From: Candidatus Gastranaerophilales bacterium
GTDB lineage: Bacteria; Cyanobacteriota; Vampirovibrionia; Gastranaerophilales; Gastranaerophilaceae
Assembly (NCBI GenBank): GCA_947589115.1
Contig: CANPZP010000010.1
Location: forward strand, 1-39,467
Length of the DNA: 39,467 bases
Direction of reading: 5' to 3'
Shown here piece by piece: positions 16,526 to 24,223 of the stretch (position 1 is its first letter; each line of letters begins with the position of its first letter). The notes below the pieces were generated by a model that saw nothing but the letters and a program-made list of their open reading frames with translations, ran no database searches and was not told the origin of the DNA. Made by a program: the position numbers and the translations under genes.

Positions 16526-16999
16526 TTATTTAAAAGAATCTTTGAAATTTTTTATTGCATCTTGTCTTTGCTGCTTTTTAGCTTTTGACTCATATTCTTT
16601 CTGCTGTTGTTTCGCTTTTAAATCGTTCTTTTTTGCTTCATAGCTATTTTTTAATTGGTTTTGTTTGTTTTGAACATCATTCTTTAATGCATTTTGCTTG
16701 TTTTTAACATCATTTTTAACTGCATCTTGTTTGTTTTTGATGTCTTGTTTTGTTTTTTCGATTTGTTTTTGTTGAGCTTCTTTTTTAGCTTGAGAAGCTT
16801 TTTTGTGAGCATCTTGTTTTGCTTTTATATCTTGTTTTGCTCGTTCAAGTTCTTGTTTTTGTTTATCTAAGAATGATTCACTGTCATGGTTTATTTTAAT
16901 TTCAGGTTTTGTAAAGGTAACTGTTGCGGCTTGTGACATATTTGCATAAGATACTGTTACAACCGCAGCTGCCAGAATTGCTAATAAAGTTTTTTTCAT
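16526..16999 (-). CDS. Secreted Lys/Gln-rich hendecad-repeat protein
   Basis: This 157-residue protein has a signal peptide ending at QAA (MKKTLLAILAAAVVTVSYAN, then MSQAA). The mature part is almost all helix and very rich in Lys, Gln and Asn. Residues 84-127 are four 11-residue units (KQDIKNKQDAV, KNDVKNKQNAL, KNDVQNKQNQL, KNSYEAKKNDL). It is the second hendecad protein in a row, with different composition from the one downstream. AAAGGAG precedes the ATG. It is 19 bp downstream of the 102-residue gene and probably in the same operon. The function is unknown. Confidence 0.75.
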   Translation of the reverse strand: MKKTLLAILAAAVVTVSYANMSQAATVTFTKPEIKINHDSESFLDKQKQELERAKQDIKAKQDAHKKASQAKKEAQQKQIEKTKQDIKNKQDAVKNDVKNKQNALKNDVQNKQNQLKNSYEAKKNDLKAKQQQKEYESKAKKQQRQDAIKNFKDSFK

Positions 17000-17018
17000 C
17001 TTTTTTCTCCTTTAAAAA

Positions 17019-17327
17019 TTAGTACCATCTGAAAGTACTTGTATCTCTTTTTTTCTTTTCTTGTTGTACACCGTCATTCCCATATGGATTAACATTAACT
17101 TCTTTTTGAGATTCGCCTTTATGGGTTGCATTATAAGTTGCATTTTCCATTGCCTGCGCAAGATTTGAAGATTTGATTTTTACTCCCGAACTTGGTTGAA
17201 ATTTATCAATTTTTATATCGGAATCTTCCGAACTTACTTCATAGGCGCTTGAAGGTAGTGTATTTATACCTATTATAAACACGCTTAATATTATACTGCC
17301 TAAAATAATACTTTTTAATTTTGCCAT
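17019..17327 (-). CDS. Small secreted protein, 102 residues
   Basis: The signal peptide is MAKLKSIILGSIILSVFIIG, with cleavage near SSAYE. The mature part is about 70 residues, polar, with no Cys, ending KKRDTSTFRWY. AGGAGG precedes the ATG. It is the first gene of a minus-strand operon with the Lys/Gln-rich repeat gene and diverges from the gene at 17424. No family is recognised. Export to the periplasm or surface is the only firm inference. Confidence 0.65.
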   Translation of the reverse strand: MAKLKSIILGSIILSVFIIGINTLPSSAYEVSSEDSDIKIDKFQPSSGVKIKSSNLAQAMENATYNATHKGESQKEVNVNPYGNDGVQQEKKKRDTSTFRWY

Positions 17328-17389
17328 TAGTTATCCTCCTGATATCTAAATTTATAATACCATATTGACGATAAAATTAACACAATTAC

Positions 17390-17417
17390 TTTACATGTGT
17401 TAAAAAATCAGTATTAT
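17390..17417 (+). promoter_or_regulatory. Promoter of the secreted 197-residue protein, probably leaderless
   Basis: TTTACA (17390-17395), a 16-nt spacer and TATTAT (17412-17417) precede the ATG at 17424 by 6 nt. No ribosome binding site is present. Confidence 0.55.
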
Positions 17418-17423
17418 ATAAGT

Positions 17424-18017
17424 ATGAAAAAGTTAATAATTTTTATATTCTTTATATTAATAATTACTTCGTTATCCGCTAAAGCCCAAGAAACAGATAC
17501 GACTTCCGTCTGGGGTGAAAATTCTTCTGTTTTTAATAAAGGTTTCGATAATCAAAAACCTGTTACGGATTCGAAATTAAAAGAAACAATAAAACAGATA
17601 AAAGAAAGAAATTTGAGCAAAAAACAGCGTAAAATACGGGAAGAAGTACAACCATTGTCCCCTATGTCGGATTTTGAGCATTTAAAAAATTTTGCACAAG
17701 ATAGTGATGAAAATAGTCAATTAAATAATACTCATACAGTGATGATTCCCGCTAGGGCTTATAGTATGGACGGGCAAATTATTACTCCGGGATATTATAA
17801 GTTATCTTGCAGAAAAGTTGCAAAAAATGAATATATGCTTGAACTTTCGCAAGGTACAAAAGTTATAATGTCCGTTAAAGCTGAGCAAACGGAACAAGAC
17901 TTGGAGCAGGATTCAATTTCTTTTTGCGATGCCGAAATTATAAGTAACAACAGAATAAGATTAATGTACGGAAGTCTTGATTTAAATCTTGTCGGTTATT
18001 TGTATATAGAAAATTAA
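17424..18017 (+). CDS. Secreted hypothetical protein
   Basis: This protein has 197 residues from the ATG at 17424. An upstream in-frame GTG at 17397 would add residues before the signal peptide and overlap the promoter, so I reject it. The signal peptide is MKKLIIFIFFILIITSLSAK, with cleavage near KAQ. The C-terminal ~90 residues (VMIPARAYSMDGQIITPGYY, then YLYIEN) look like a small beta-rich domain. The Lys-rich middle is helical. The stop overlaps that of the convergent nifS gene by 4 nt. No family is recognised. Confidence 0.65.
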   Translation: MKKLIIFIFFILIITSLSAKAQETDTTSVWGENSSVFNKGFDNQKPVTDSKLKETIKQIKERNLSKKQRKIREEVQPLSPMSDFEHLKNFAQDSDENSQLNNTHTVMIPARAYSMDGQIITPGYYKLSCRKVAKNEYMLELSQGTKVIMSVKAEQTEQDLEQDSISFCDAEIISNNRIRLMYGSLDLNLVGYLYIEN

Positions 18018-19222
18018 GCTAAGCCTTTTCGTTGTCTGAGTTCTTTTAATTCAGCTTGGAACGGAGAAATATTTCTTAATTTATCAATAATCGGAGGTAT
18101 TTTTTCAAGCGCATAGTCTATTTCATCTTCTGTTGTAAATCGGCTTAAACTGAATCTTATACTGCCGTGAAGCGCAGTAAACGGAATACCCATTGCTTTA
18201 AGTACATGGCTCGGGTCTAAGCTGCCGGAAGTACAAGCACTGCCTGAACTTGCACATATTCCAACATCATTCATATTTAATAATATTAATTCGCCTTCTA
18301 CGTATTCAAAGCCAATATTTGTAGTATTCGGCACTCTGTTTTTTGATGAAGAATTAAGTCTTGCATTATAAATTTTAGATAATAAACCTGTTTCTAACTT
18401 ATCTCTTAAATATTTAACTCTTGAATTTTCATCCGGAAGATTGTCTTTTGCCAATTGAGCAGCTTTTGCCATTCCGACAATAAACGGAACATTTTCTGTT
18501 CCTGCTCTTCTTCCGTTTTCCTGATGTCCGCCTATAATCAGAGGTGAAAATAAGACGGAGGATTTTACATACAATGCTCCAATTCCTTTAGGTGCGTGAA
18601 ATTTATGCCCTGAAATCCCCATCATGTCAATTTGTGTATCTTTAACATTGATGTTGATTTTTCCGGCAGCTTGTACCGCATCTACATATATTTTAGTTTT
18701 GGGATTTATGGATTTTACTTTTTCCGCTATTTCCTCAACGGGAAAGATGGTGCCTGTTTCGTTATTTGCATACATTACGGAAACTAACGCTGTTTTATCG
18801 TTAACTGCTTCATATAATTCTTCCGTATTTACTTCTCCTTCTGAATTTACAGAAATATATGTAACGTCATAACCCTCTTTTTCAAGTTGTTTATAAGTAT
18901 TTAAAACACAAGGATGTTCTACTTTTGTTGTTATTAAATGATTTTTTGATTTATCGGCATTTAAGATTCCTCTTATGGCGCTATTTGCACTTTCGCTTCC
19001 TGATGCCGTAAATATTATTTCTTTTTGATTATTTGCACCTAAAAAATCTTTTATTATTTCTCTTGATTCTTTTATTGCATTAGCATTTTTCCCTCCAAAT
19101 TCATAAATGCTTGAGGGATTTCCGTACAATTCCGAGAAATATGGCTGCATAACTTCAAGAACTTTTTCATCTACTTTTGTTGTGGCATTATTATCTAAAT
19201 ATATAAGATTTGAATTTGTCAT
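18014..19222 (-). CDS. nifS: Cysteine desulfurase NifS
   Basis: This 402-residue PLP enzyme of the NifS/IscS class takes sulfur from cysteine for Fe-S clusters. The PLP lysine is Lys207 in GISGHKFHAPKG. The persulfide Cys330 lies in SSGSACTSG. Other markers are YLDNNATTKVD at the start and NETGTIFPVEEI. Class I features (SGSACTSG, extended catalytic loop) support NifS/IscS rather than SufS. It follows nifU with its ATG one base after the NifU stop codon, so it is translationally coupled. Together they form the NIF-type Fe-S assembly system common in anaerobes, here without nitrogenase genes nearby. Confidence 0.96.
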   Translation of the reverse strand: MTNSNLIYLDNNATTKVDEKVLEVMQPYFSELYGNPSSIYEFGGKNANAIKESREIIKDFLGANNQKEIIFTASGSESANSAIRGILNADKSKNHLITTKVEHPCVLNTYKQLEKEGYDVTYISVNSEGEVNTEELYEAVNDKTALVSVMYANNETGTIFPVEEIAEKVKSINPKTKIYVDAVQAAGKININVKDTQIDMMGISGHKFHAPKGIGALYVKSSVLFSPLIIGGHQENGRRAGTENVPFIVGMAKAAQLAKDNLPDENSRVKYLRDKLETGLLSKIYNARLNSSSKNRVPNTTNIGFEYVEGELILLNMNDVGICASSGSACTSGSLDPSHVLKAMGIPFTALHGSIRFSLSRFTTEDEIDYALEKIPPIIDKLRNISPFQAELKELRQRKGLA

Positions 19223-19223
19223 A

Positions 19224-20039
19224 TTACACCCGAATAATTTCTATATTTTCATTAATATGTTGTTTTAAAGTTGCTTCTACAAAGTGAGTAAGCGTAACTT
19301 GAGAACGATTACATTCCTGACATCTGCCTGTTAATCTTACTTTAATTTTATTATTATCAACATCTATAAGTTCAATATCTCCGCCGTCTTTTCTGAGTTC
19401 GGGAGAAATATATTTTTCTATAATATTATTTATTTTAATAATCATTTGAGTATTTGTTAATTTTTCTTCTTTCGGCTGATTATTTATTTTATCAAGTATA
19501 TCTTGAATTTTACCTCGGCATCTGCCGCAGCCTCCGCCGGCTTTTGTGTAATTTATTACATCTTCCAATGTTTTTAAGTTATTATTTTTAATTTCATTTT
19601 TTAGCATAGATTCTGATACGTCATAACAGAAACAAACAGTTTCATCATGTTCATTTGAGGTTGTATTTTCTTCTCCGTAATAATTTTTTATTGCAGCCTC
19701 TAATGCTTCATGTCCCATAACTGAACAGTGCATTTTCTCAGGAGGAAGCCCTCCTAATTCTTCAGCTATTTGTTTATTAGTTATTTTTCTTGCTTCGTCT
19801 ATGTGCTTGCCTATAACCATTTCGGTGAGAATACTGGAGCTTGCGACAGCACTTCCGCATCCGAAAGTCTGGAATTTAGCATCAGTTATTATCCCTTTTT
19901 CATCCACTTTTAAATATAATTTCAGCATATCTCCGCAGGATAATGAACCTGCTTCGCCTATTGCATCTGCATCATCTATTGAACCTACATTTTTAGGATT
20001 CCTATAGTGTTCCATTACTTTTTCAGAATAATTCCACAT
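19224..20039 (-). CDS. nifU: NifU three-domain Fe-S scaffold
   Basis: The protein is 271 residues from the ATG at 20039, which has AAGGGA upstream; a longer reading from 20066 adds nine unlikely residues. It has all three NifU domains. The IscU-like scaffold carries Cys35, Cys61 and Cys105 with Asp37 (GSLSCGDML, FGCGSA, MHCSVMG). A central BFD-like [2Fe-2S] domain carries Cys136, Cys138, Cys171 and Cys174 (VCFCYD, GGGCGRCRG). The C-terminal NFU domain has Cys240-x-x-Cys243 (GRCQECNRS). It receives sulfur from NifS and delivers clusters to anaerobic enzymes. It is the first gene of the nifU-nifS operon. Confidence 0.96.
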   Translation of the reverse strand: MWNYSEKVMEHYRNPKNVGSIDDADAIGEAGSLSCGDMLKLYLKVDEKGIITDAKFQTFGCGSAVASSSILTEMVIGKHIDEARKITNKQIAEELGGLPPEKMHCSVMGHEALEAAIKNYYGEENTTSNEHDETVCFCYDVSESMLKNEIKNNNLKTLEDVINYTKAGGGCGRCRGKIQDILDKINNQPKEEKLTNTQMIIKINNIIEKYISPELRKDGGDIELIDVDNNKIKVRLTGRCQECNRSQVTLTHFVEATLKQHINENIEIIRV

Positions 20040-20194
20040 TATTTTTCCCTTTTTTATCGGACACATTAATTATACTGCAAATAAAAAAATCGATATAAAT
20101 TATTAGATTTTGGTCTTTATTAAAAGTTCCTTTTTGGAGGGCAAAAAAAATCTTTATGGGTTTTACTATATTGACAGCTTAATAAGGAATACGA

Positions 20195-20965
20195 ATGCTT
20201 ATATCGTCATTAAATAACTTTTATCGTGCTTCAACCCCTTTCTGTGCCGTGAAACCTTTTTATGCAATAAATAAAGATGCGGAATTATCATTATTTACAT
20301 CAAGAACACAAGCAGCACAAACTCTCGGAATTAGTGATTCAAGCATCAGACTTTGTTTAAACGGGAAGCAAAATATTTCTCATAATCATATATTTGTTAA
20401 TGCTGAGGATTTATTATCGACAGACGAAGATGGAAATAAGGTTATAGACCCCGTAAAATTAAATTTTGCAATGTTAAAATTTGATACTAATCCTGTATAT
20501 GCCATACAAGAGGACGGTAATTATAAAAGATATCATAGTATAAGAGAAGCTCAGGATGATATTGGATGCTCTCAGGGACAGATATCCAGAAATATTAATA
20601 ATAAAGATAAAGTAACATACGGATATGTTTTTAAGCCCTCCTCCGAAATTGAAATAATAGATGAAAACGGTGAAATCCATGTTGATAAAGATTTGTTGAA
20701 AAAAGCAATGTTAAAGTTTGATAAATCTCCTTTGTATGTTATTAACGGCGATGGTACTTATGAGAGGTATCGTTCAAGAAAAGAGGCTGCCGAGAATATT
20801 TTTACAAGTTTACAAAATATTGCGGTAAAACTTTTTAGACAAACTACCTCTAATGACCAGATTTTTGTTAATGCAGGTGAGATTGAAACAATTGATGATG
20901 ACGGTACAATTCATGCGGATAAAGAAAAAATTAGTGAATATGTCAAAAAAATAAACTCAAAATAA
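20195..20965 (+). CDS. Protein of three tandem NUMOD1/IENR1-like modules
   Basis: This 256-residue protein is made of three ~78-residue modules starting near residues 20, 100 and 178. Each begins P-x-Y-x-I-x-x-x-G-x-Y-x-x-Y (PVYAIQEDGNYKRY), runs through S-x-x-E-A-a-x-x-(L)G-I-S-x-x-x-I (SRTQAAQTLGISDSSI), and ends with a xFxxAxEIExIDExG linker. The first half matches the NUMOD1/intron-encoded nuclease repeat, a small HTH-like DNA-binding module normally fused to homing endonucleases. No nuclease domain (GIY-YIG, HNH, LAGLIDADG) is present. AAGGA precedes the ATG. Its N-terminus, MLISSLNNFYRA, resembles that of the paralogue at 21318. Sequence-specific DNA binding is inferred. Confidence 0.75.
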   Translation: MLISSLNNFYRASTPFCAVKPFYAINKDAELSLFTSRTQAAQTLGISDSSIRLCLNGKQNISHNHIFVNAEDLLSTDEDGNKVIDPVKLNFAMLKFDTNPVYAIQEDGNYKRYHSIREAQDDIGCSQGQISRNINNKDKVTYGYVFKPSSEIEIIDENGEIHVDKDLLKKAMLKFDKSPLYVINGDGTYERYRSRKEAAENIFTSLQNIAVKLFRQTTSNDQIFVNAGEIETIDDDGTIHADKEKISEYVKKINSK

Positions 20966-21020
20966 AGCAAATTTTTTTATCTTATGTTTTGTATTAGTGT
21001 AATTAATTAGGAGTTTAAAA

Positions 21021-21305
21021 ATGAATATTTCTAAAATTTCATACGGATATAATAATTCAATTAAAAATAATTTGGCTTTTAACGGACTTCATTTGTTTAA
21101 AAGAAAAAAGAGCGAAAAAAACAATAAAGATATTAAATCAATGGAGCAAGAAGCGGATAACTTAAGGAAGGAATTACATCCGTTGAGTAATTACTATTCC
21201 GTTGTAATCCCATCACATGAGATAGAACGTAAGAATCCGGACGGCAGTATATCCGTTGATTACGTTAAAATAAATAATATTATAAAAGATAAGATAGAAG
21301 ATTAA
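21021..21305 (+). CDS. Small protein with a solitary linker half of the NUMOD1-like module
   Basis: This 94-residue protein begins MNISKISYGYNNSIKNNLAF. Its last ~36 residues (SVVIPSHEIERKNPDGSISV, then DYVKINNII) resemble only the second half of the modules in the flanking genes: F-x-x-A-x-E-I-E-x-x-x-x-x-G-x-I followed by a helix. The HTH half is missing; in its place is a Lys-rich helix. TTAGGAG precedes the ATG. It stands between two modular paralogues, 13 bp from the downstream gene. It could be a decayed or derived paralogue, or a partner. The function is unknown. Confidence 0.65.
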   Translation: MNISKISYGYNNSIKNNLAFNGLHLFKRKKSEKNNKDIKSMEQEADNLRKELHPLSNYYSVVIPSHEIERKNPDGSISVDYVKINNIIKDKIED

Positions 21306-21317
21306 AAAGGGGTCCGG

Positions 21318-22805
21318 ATGTTAATTACTCCTGTCAGAATGAATTATAATCAATCCTTTGGTAATAAACCATTATATGCAATAAACAAAAACGGGGAAAT
21401 GAAAAGGTATAAATCCCGAACGGAAGCATCAGAAGATTTGGGTATAACGACATCTTCAATAGGAAATTGCGCAAACGGCGGAACAAAAACTACATGCGGT
21501 TATATATTCATGAATTATGAAGATGTTAAGTCGAAAGTAATGGACAGGACGGGTATTAAGGCTGACGAAAAAAAACTTGGCATATTACTTCGGGATAAGT
21601 TTGATGATAATCCTGTATATGCCGTAAATTGTAACGGTGAGTACTTAAGATTTTATTCCCCAAAAGATGCCGGTGACAGATTGGGCATTTCAACATTTAC
21701 GATATGTAATTCTGTAAAAGGTATTCCAAATAATTCCAAGGAATGGGCTTTTGTTTCTGCCGATAAAATGGAAAACGTTTCGGAAAACGGTGAAATTACT
21801 ATTAATGATGATGTTTTAAATGAGGCAATGAAATCCGTTAATAGAAAATCTTTTTATGTAATAGATAAAGACGGCAATTATAAAAAATATAATAATAAAA
21901 GTGAAGCGGCAGAGGATTTGGGAATAGATATAATGAAAATATATCAATGCCTGACTAACAGACTAATGAAAGCAGATGATTATACTTTTGTTCCGGCTGA
22001 AGAAATTGAAGTAAAAGGTAAAGTAGGAGAAGTTGATAAAAAAGAATTAAAAAAACTGCTTATTAATAATTTTGAAAATAGTCCTCTGTATGTAATTGAT
22101 GAAAAAGGCAGATATACAAGATTCACTAACAGACAAGATGCGGCAAAAGCAATAGGGTCAACGCCGTCAACGGTAGCATCCTGCATAAACGATACAAGAA
22201 AGTATACGGTAAAAAATTATGCTCTTGCACCCGCAGAAAGTATTGAATATATAGATGAGAACGGAAATATTATTCCTCAAAAAGAATTAATAAACAAAGT
22301 CGTTTCCGAATCTTTTTCGAGAAAACCCATATATGTTATTGACAGGAATGGTAATTGTACTAAATATTATACAAGAAATAAAGCTGCCCAAGCATTGGGG
22401 ATTGATGTTCATACAATAACTCACTGCCTAAGGGGTGACCAAATCAAAACAAGAGGGGGATATACTTTTGCTCTTCCTTCCGAAATTGAAGTCATAGATG
22501 ATAACGGTAATATTAAAATTAACAGAAAAAAAGTAAGAGAACTTAAAAATAAGATTAATAATAATGCTATTTATGCATTATCCTCTAACAGAAAGTACAA
22601 AAAGTATTTGTCAATAAAAGAAGCATCGGATAGTTTACACCTGAGTGAAGATTCTATTCAAAATTGTATTACGGGAAAAACAAAACGAGTAAGAAATTAT
22701 ACTTTCTTTAAAGCTAAAGATATTGATATTATTGATGAATCCAACAGATGTACTCAAGATTTTGAAGCTCTAAAGAAAATATATAATGACAGATTTAACA
22801 AATAG
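21318..22805 (+). CDS. Protein of six tandem NUMOD1/IENR1-like modules
   Basis: This 495-residue protein is built entirely of six modules of 78-81 residues starting at residues 18, 99, 178, 256, 337 and 417. Each has P-(L/V/I)-Y-(A/V)-I-x-x-x-G-x-Y-x-x-(Y/F), an HTH-like E-A-A-x-x-L-G-I-x-x-x-x-I-x-x-C-(L/I) and a closing Y-x-F-x-x-A-x-E-I-E-x-I-D-E-x-G. The modules are clearly diverged from one another at putative DNA-contact positions after LGI. No catalytic domain is fused. The short N-terminus MLITPVRMNYNQSFGNK resembles that of neighbouring hypotheticals. It likely forms an operon with the 94-residue gene. The length and regularity are unusual for this domain class. Confidence 0.78.
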   Translation: MLITPVRMNYNQSFGNKPLYAINKNGEMKRYKSRTEASEDLGITTSSIGNCANGGTKTTCGYIFMNYEDVKSKVMDRTGIKADEKKLGILLRDKFDDNPVYAVNCNGEYLRFYSPKDAGDRLGISTFTICNSVKGIPNNSKEWAFVSADKMENVSENGEITINDDVLNEAMKSVNRKSFYVIDKDGNYKKYNNKSEAAEDLGIDIMKIYQCLTNRLMKADDYTFVPAEEIEVKGKVGEVDKKELKKLLINNFENSPLYVIDEKGRYTRFTNRQDAAKAIGSTPSTVASCINDTRKYTVKNYALAPAESIEYIDENGNIIPQKELINKVVSESFSRKPIYVIDRNGNCTKYYTRNKAAQALGIDVHTITHCLRGDQIKTRGGYTFALPSEIEVIDDNGNIKINRKKVRELKNKINNNAIYALSSNRKYKKYLSIKEASDSLHLSEDSIQNCITGKTKRVRNYTFFKAKDIDIIDESNRCTQDFEALKKIYNDRFNK

Positions 22806-22830
22806 GTTTATTCGGATATTTAAGCTCTGA

Positions 22831-24153
22831 TTAAAGAAGTGTATCGTTTAAAACATTATTAATTGAACTTAATGCTCTTTTTGCAAGGAGTTCATTTCTT
22901 AATTTTTTGTTTTTCTTAATTTTTTTATCCGCATTTAACTCGGATAATATACCCCAATTTGAGTTTATAGGTTGGAATGAACTGTGTCCTTCAAAGGTAA
23001 TATAGTTAGTTAAAGCTCCGAGCATTGTTTCTTGGGGTAAAATTAATAATGGTTTATTCTTTATGTAACGGGCTAAGTTAATGCCGGCTAAGAGTCCGGT
23101 AGCTATTGATTCCGTGTAGCCTTCAGTTCCGGTTATTTGCCCCGCAAAAAATACATTACTGTTTATTCTTGACTGCATTGAAGGATTTAAACATTTAGGA
23201 CTGTTTATAAAGGTGTTTCTGTGCATAACTCCGTATCTTACAATATTTGCATTCTCCAAGCCGGGGATGGCATGGATTAATTCTTTTTGATAAGACCATT
23301 TTAAATTGGTTTGAAATCCCACAATATTATAAAGGCTTGCAGCTTTATTATCCTGTCTTAGTTGTACTACGGCATAATTTTCGATTCCCGTTCTTGAATC
23401 TTGAAGTCCTACAGGTTTTAACGGGCCGAATCTTAATGTATCCGCTCCTCTTGACGCCAATACTTCAATCGGCAGACAAGATTCAAAAAACTTTGCTCCT
23501 TTTTCAAATGATTTTAATTCTATTCTTGGTGAATTTACTAAAATTTTATAAAAGTTTTCATACTCTTCTTTATTCATCGGACAATTTATATAATCCGCAT
23601 CTCCTTTATTATATCTGTTCATATAAAAGGCTTTATCAAAATTAACGGAATCTTTTTCTATAATCGGAGCTATTGCATCAAAAAAATATAAATACTCCTC
23701 TCCTAAAAAATCTTTAATATTCTTAGATAACTCTTCGGAGGTTAACGGGCCTGATGCAATAATACAAGGAATATTCGGATTTATTTGTGTTATTTCCTCC
23801 CGTATTATATTAATATAGGGATTTTCTTCTATTTTTTGAGTGATTTTTTTTGAAAATAATTCTCTGTCAACTGCAAGCGCACCGCCTGCTGGAACTTTTG
23901 ATTCCGTTATTTCGGGCATTAATTCGGAACCTAATATTTCTATTTCGTGTTTTAATAATCCCGAAGCATTTGTTGTTTCATATGAGCCTAAACTGTTAGA
24001 ACATACCAACTCCGCAAATTTATCCGTTTTATGCGCACCTGTTTCTTTATTCGGTCGCATTTCATATAAATCTGTTTTAATTCCGTATTTCGCAAGCTGT
24101 AAAGCGGCTTCTGAGCCGGCTAAACCTCCGCCTATTACTATTGCTTCCGCCAT
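22831..24153 (-). CDS. trmFO: TrmFO, folate-dependent tRNA(U54) methyltransferase
   Basis: This 440-residue flavoprotein makes ribothymidine at position 54 of tRNAs using methylene-tetrahydrofolate and FAD. The N-terminal dinucleotide-binding motif is VIGGGLAGSEAA. The signature RPNKETGAHKTDKFAELVC contains Cys51, followed by SNS. The second conserved Cys226 (FFESCLPIEVLASRG) aligns with the catalytic Cys of the Bacillus enzyme. GQITGTEGYTESIATGLLAG is also conserved. AAAGGT precedes the ATG. It diverges from the TadZ-like gene with only ~70 bp between starts. Confidence 0.97.
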   Translation of the reverse strand: MAEAIVIGGGLAGSEAALQLAKYGIKTDLYEMRPNKETGAHKTDKFAELVCSNSLGSYETTNASGLLKHEIEILGSELMPEITESKVPAGGALAVDRELFSKKITQKIEENPYINIIREEITQINPNIPCIIASGPLTSEELSKNIKDFLGEEYLYFFDAIAPIIEKDSVNFDKAFYMNRYNKGDADYINCPMNKEEYENFYKILVNSPRIELKSFEKGAKFFESCLPIEVLASRGADTLRFGPLKPVGLQDSRTGIENYAVVQLRQDNKAASLYNIVGFQTNLKWSYQKELIHAIPGLENANIVRYGVMHRNTFINSPKCLNPSMQSRINSNVFFAGQITGTEGYTESIATGLLAGINLARYIKNKPLLILPQETMLGALTNYITFEGHSSFQPINSNWGILSELNADKKIKKNKKLRNELLAKRALSSINNVLNDTLL

Positions 24154-24188
24154 ATTGTTACCTTTTTTTTACTATATTATGAAAAATC

Positions 24189-24216
24189 TTCATTATTTGC
24201 AAATTTGTTGTAAAAT
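24189..24216 (+). promoter_or_regulatory. Weak promoter of the TadZ-like gene, possibly leaderless
   Basis: A -10 box TAAAAT (24211-24216) lies 7 nt before the ATG at 24224. The -35 is poor (TTCATT, 24189-24194). No ribosome binding site is present. Confidence 0.4.
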
Positions 24217-24223
24217 ATTTTAT

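Noticed and set aside
18014-20039. nifU-nifS as evidence of nitrogen fixation
   Set aside because: No nif structural genes are nearby, and NIF-type assembly serves general Fe-S needs in many anaerobes.
20040-20066. Longer NifU N-terminus
   Set aside because: The extra residues MCPIKKGKI are not family-like, and AAGGGA directs the ATG at 20039.
23840-24223. N-terminal extension of the TadZ-like gene
   Set aside because: It lies wholly opposite trmFO, resembles no domain, and the ATG at 24224 begins the receiver-like fold exactly.
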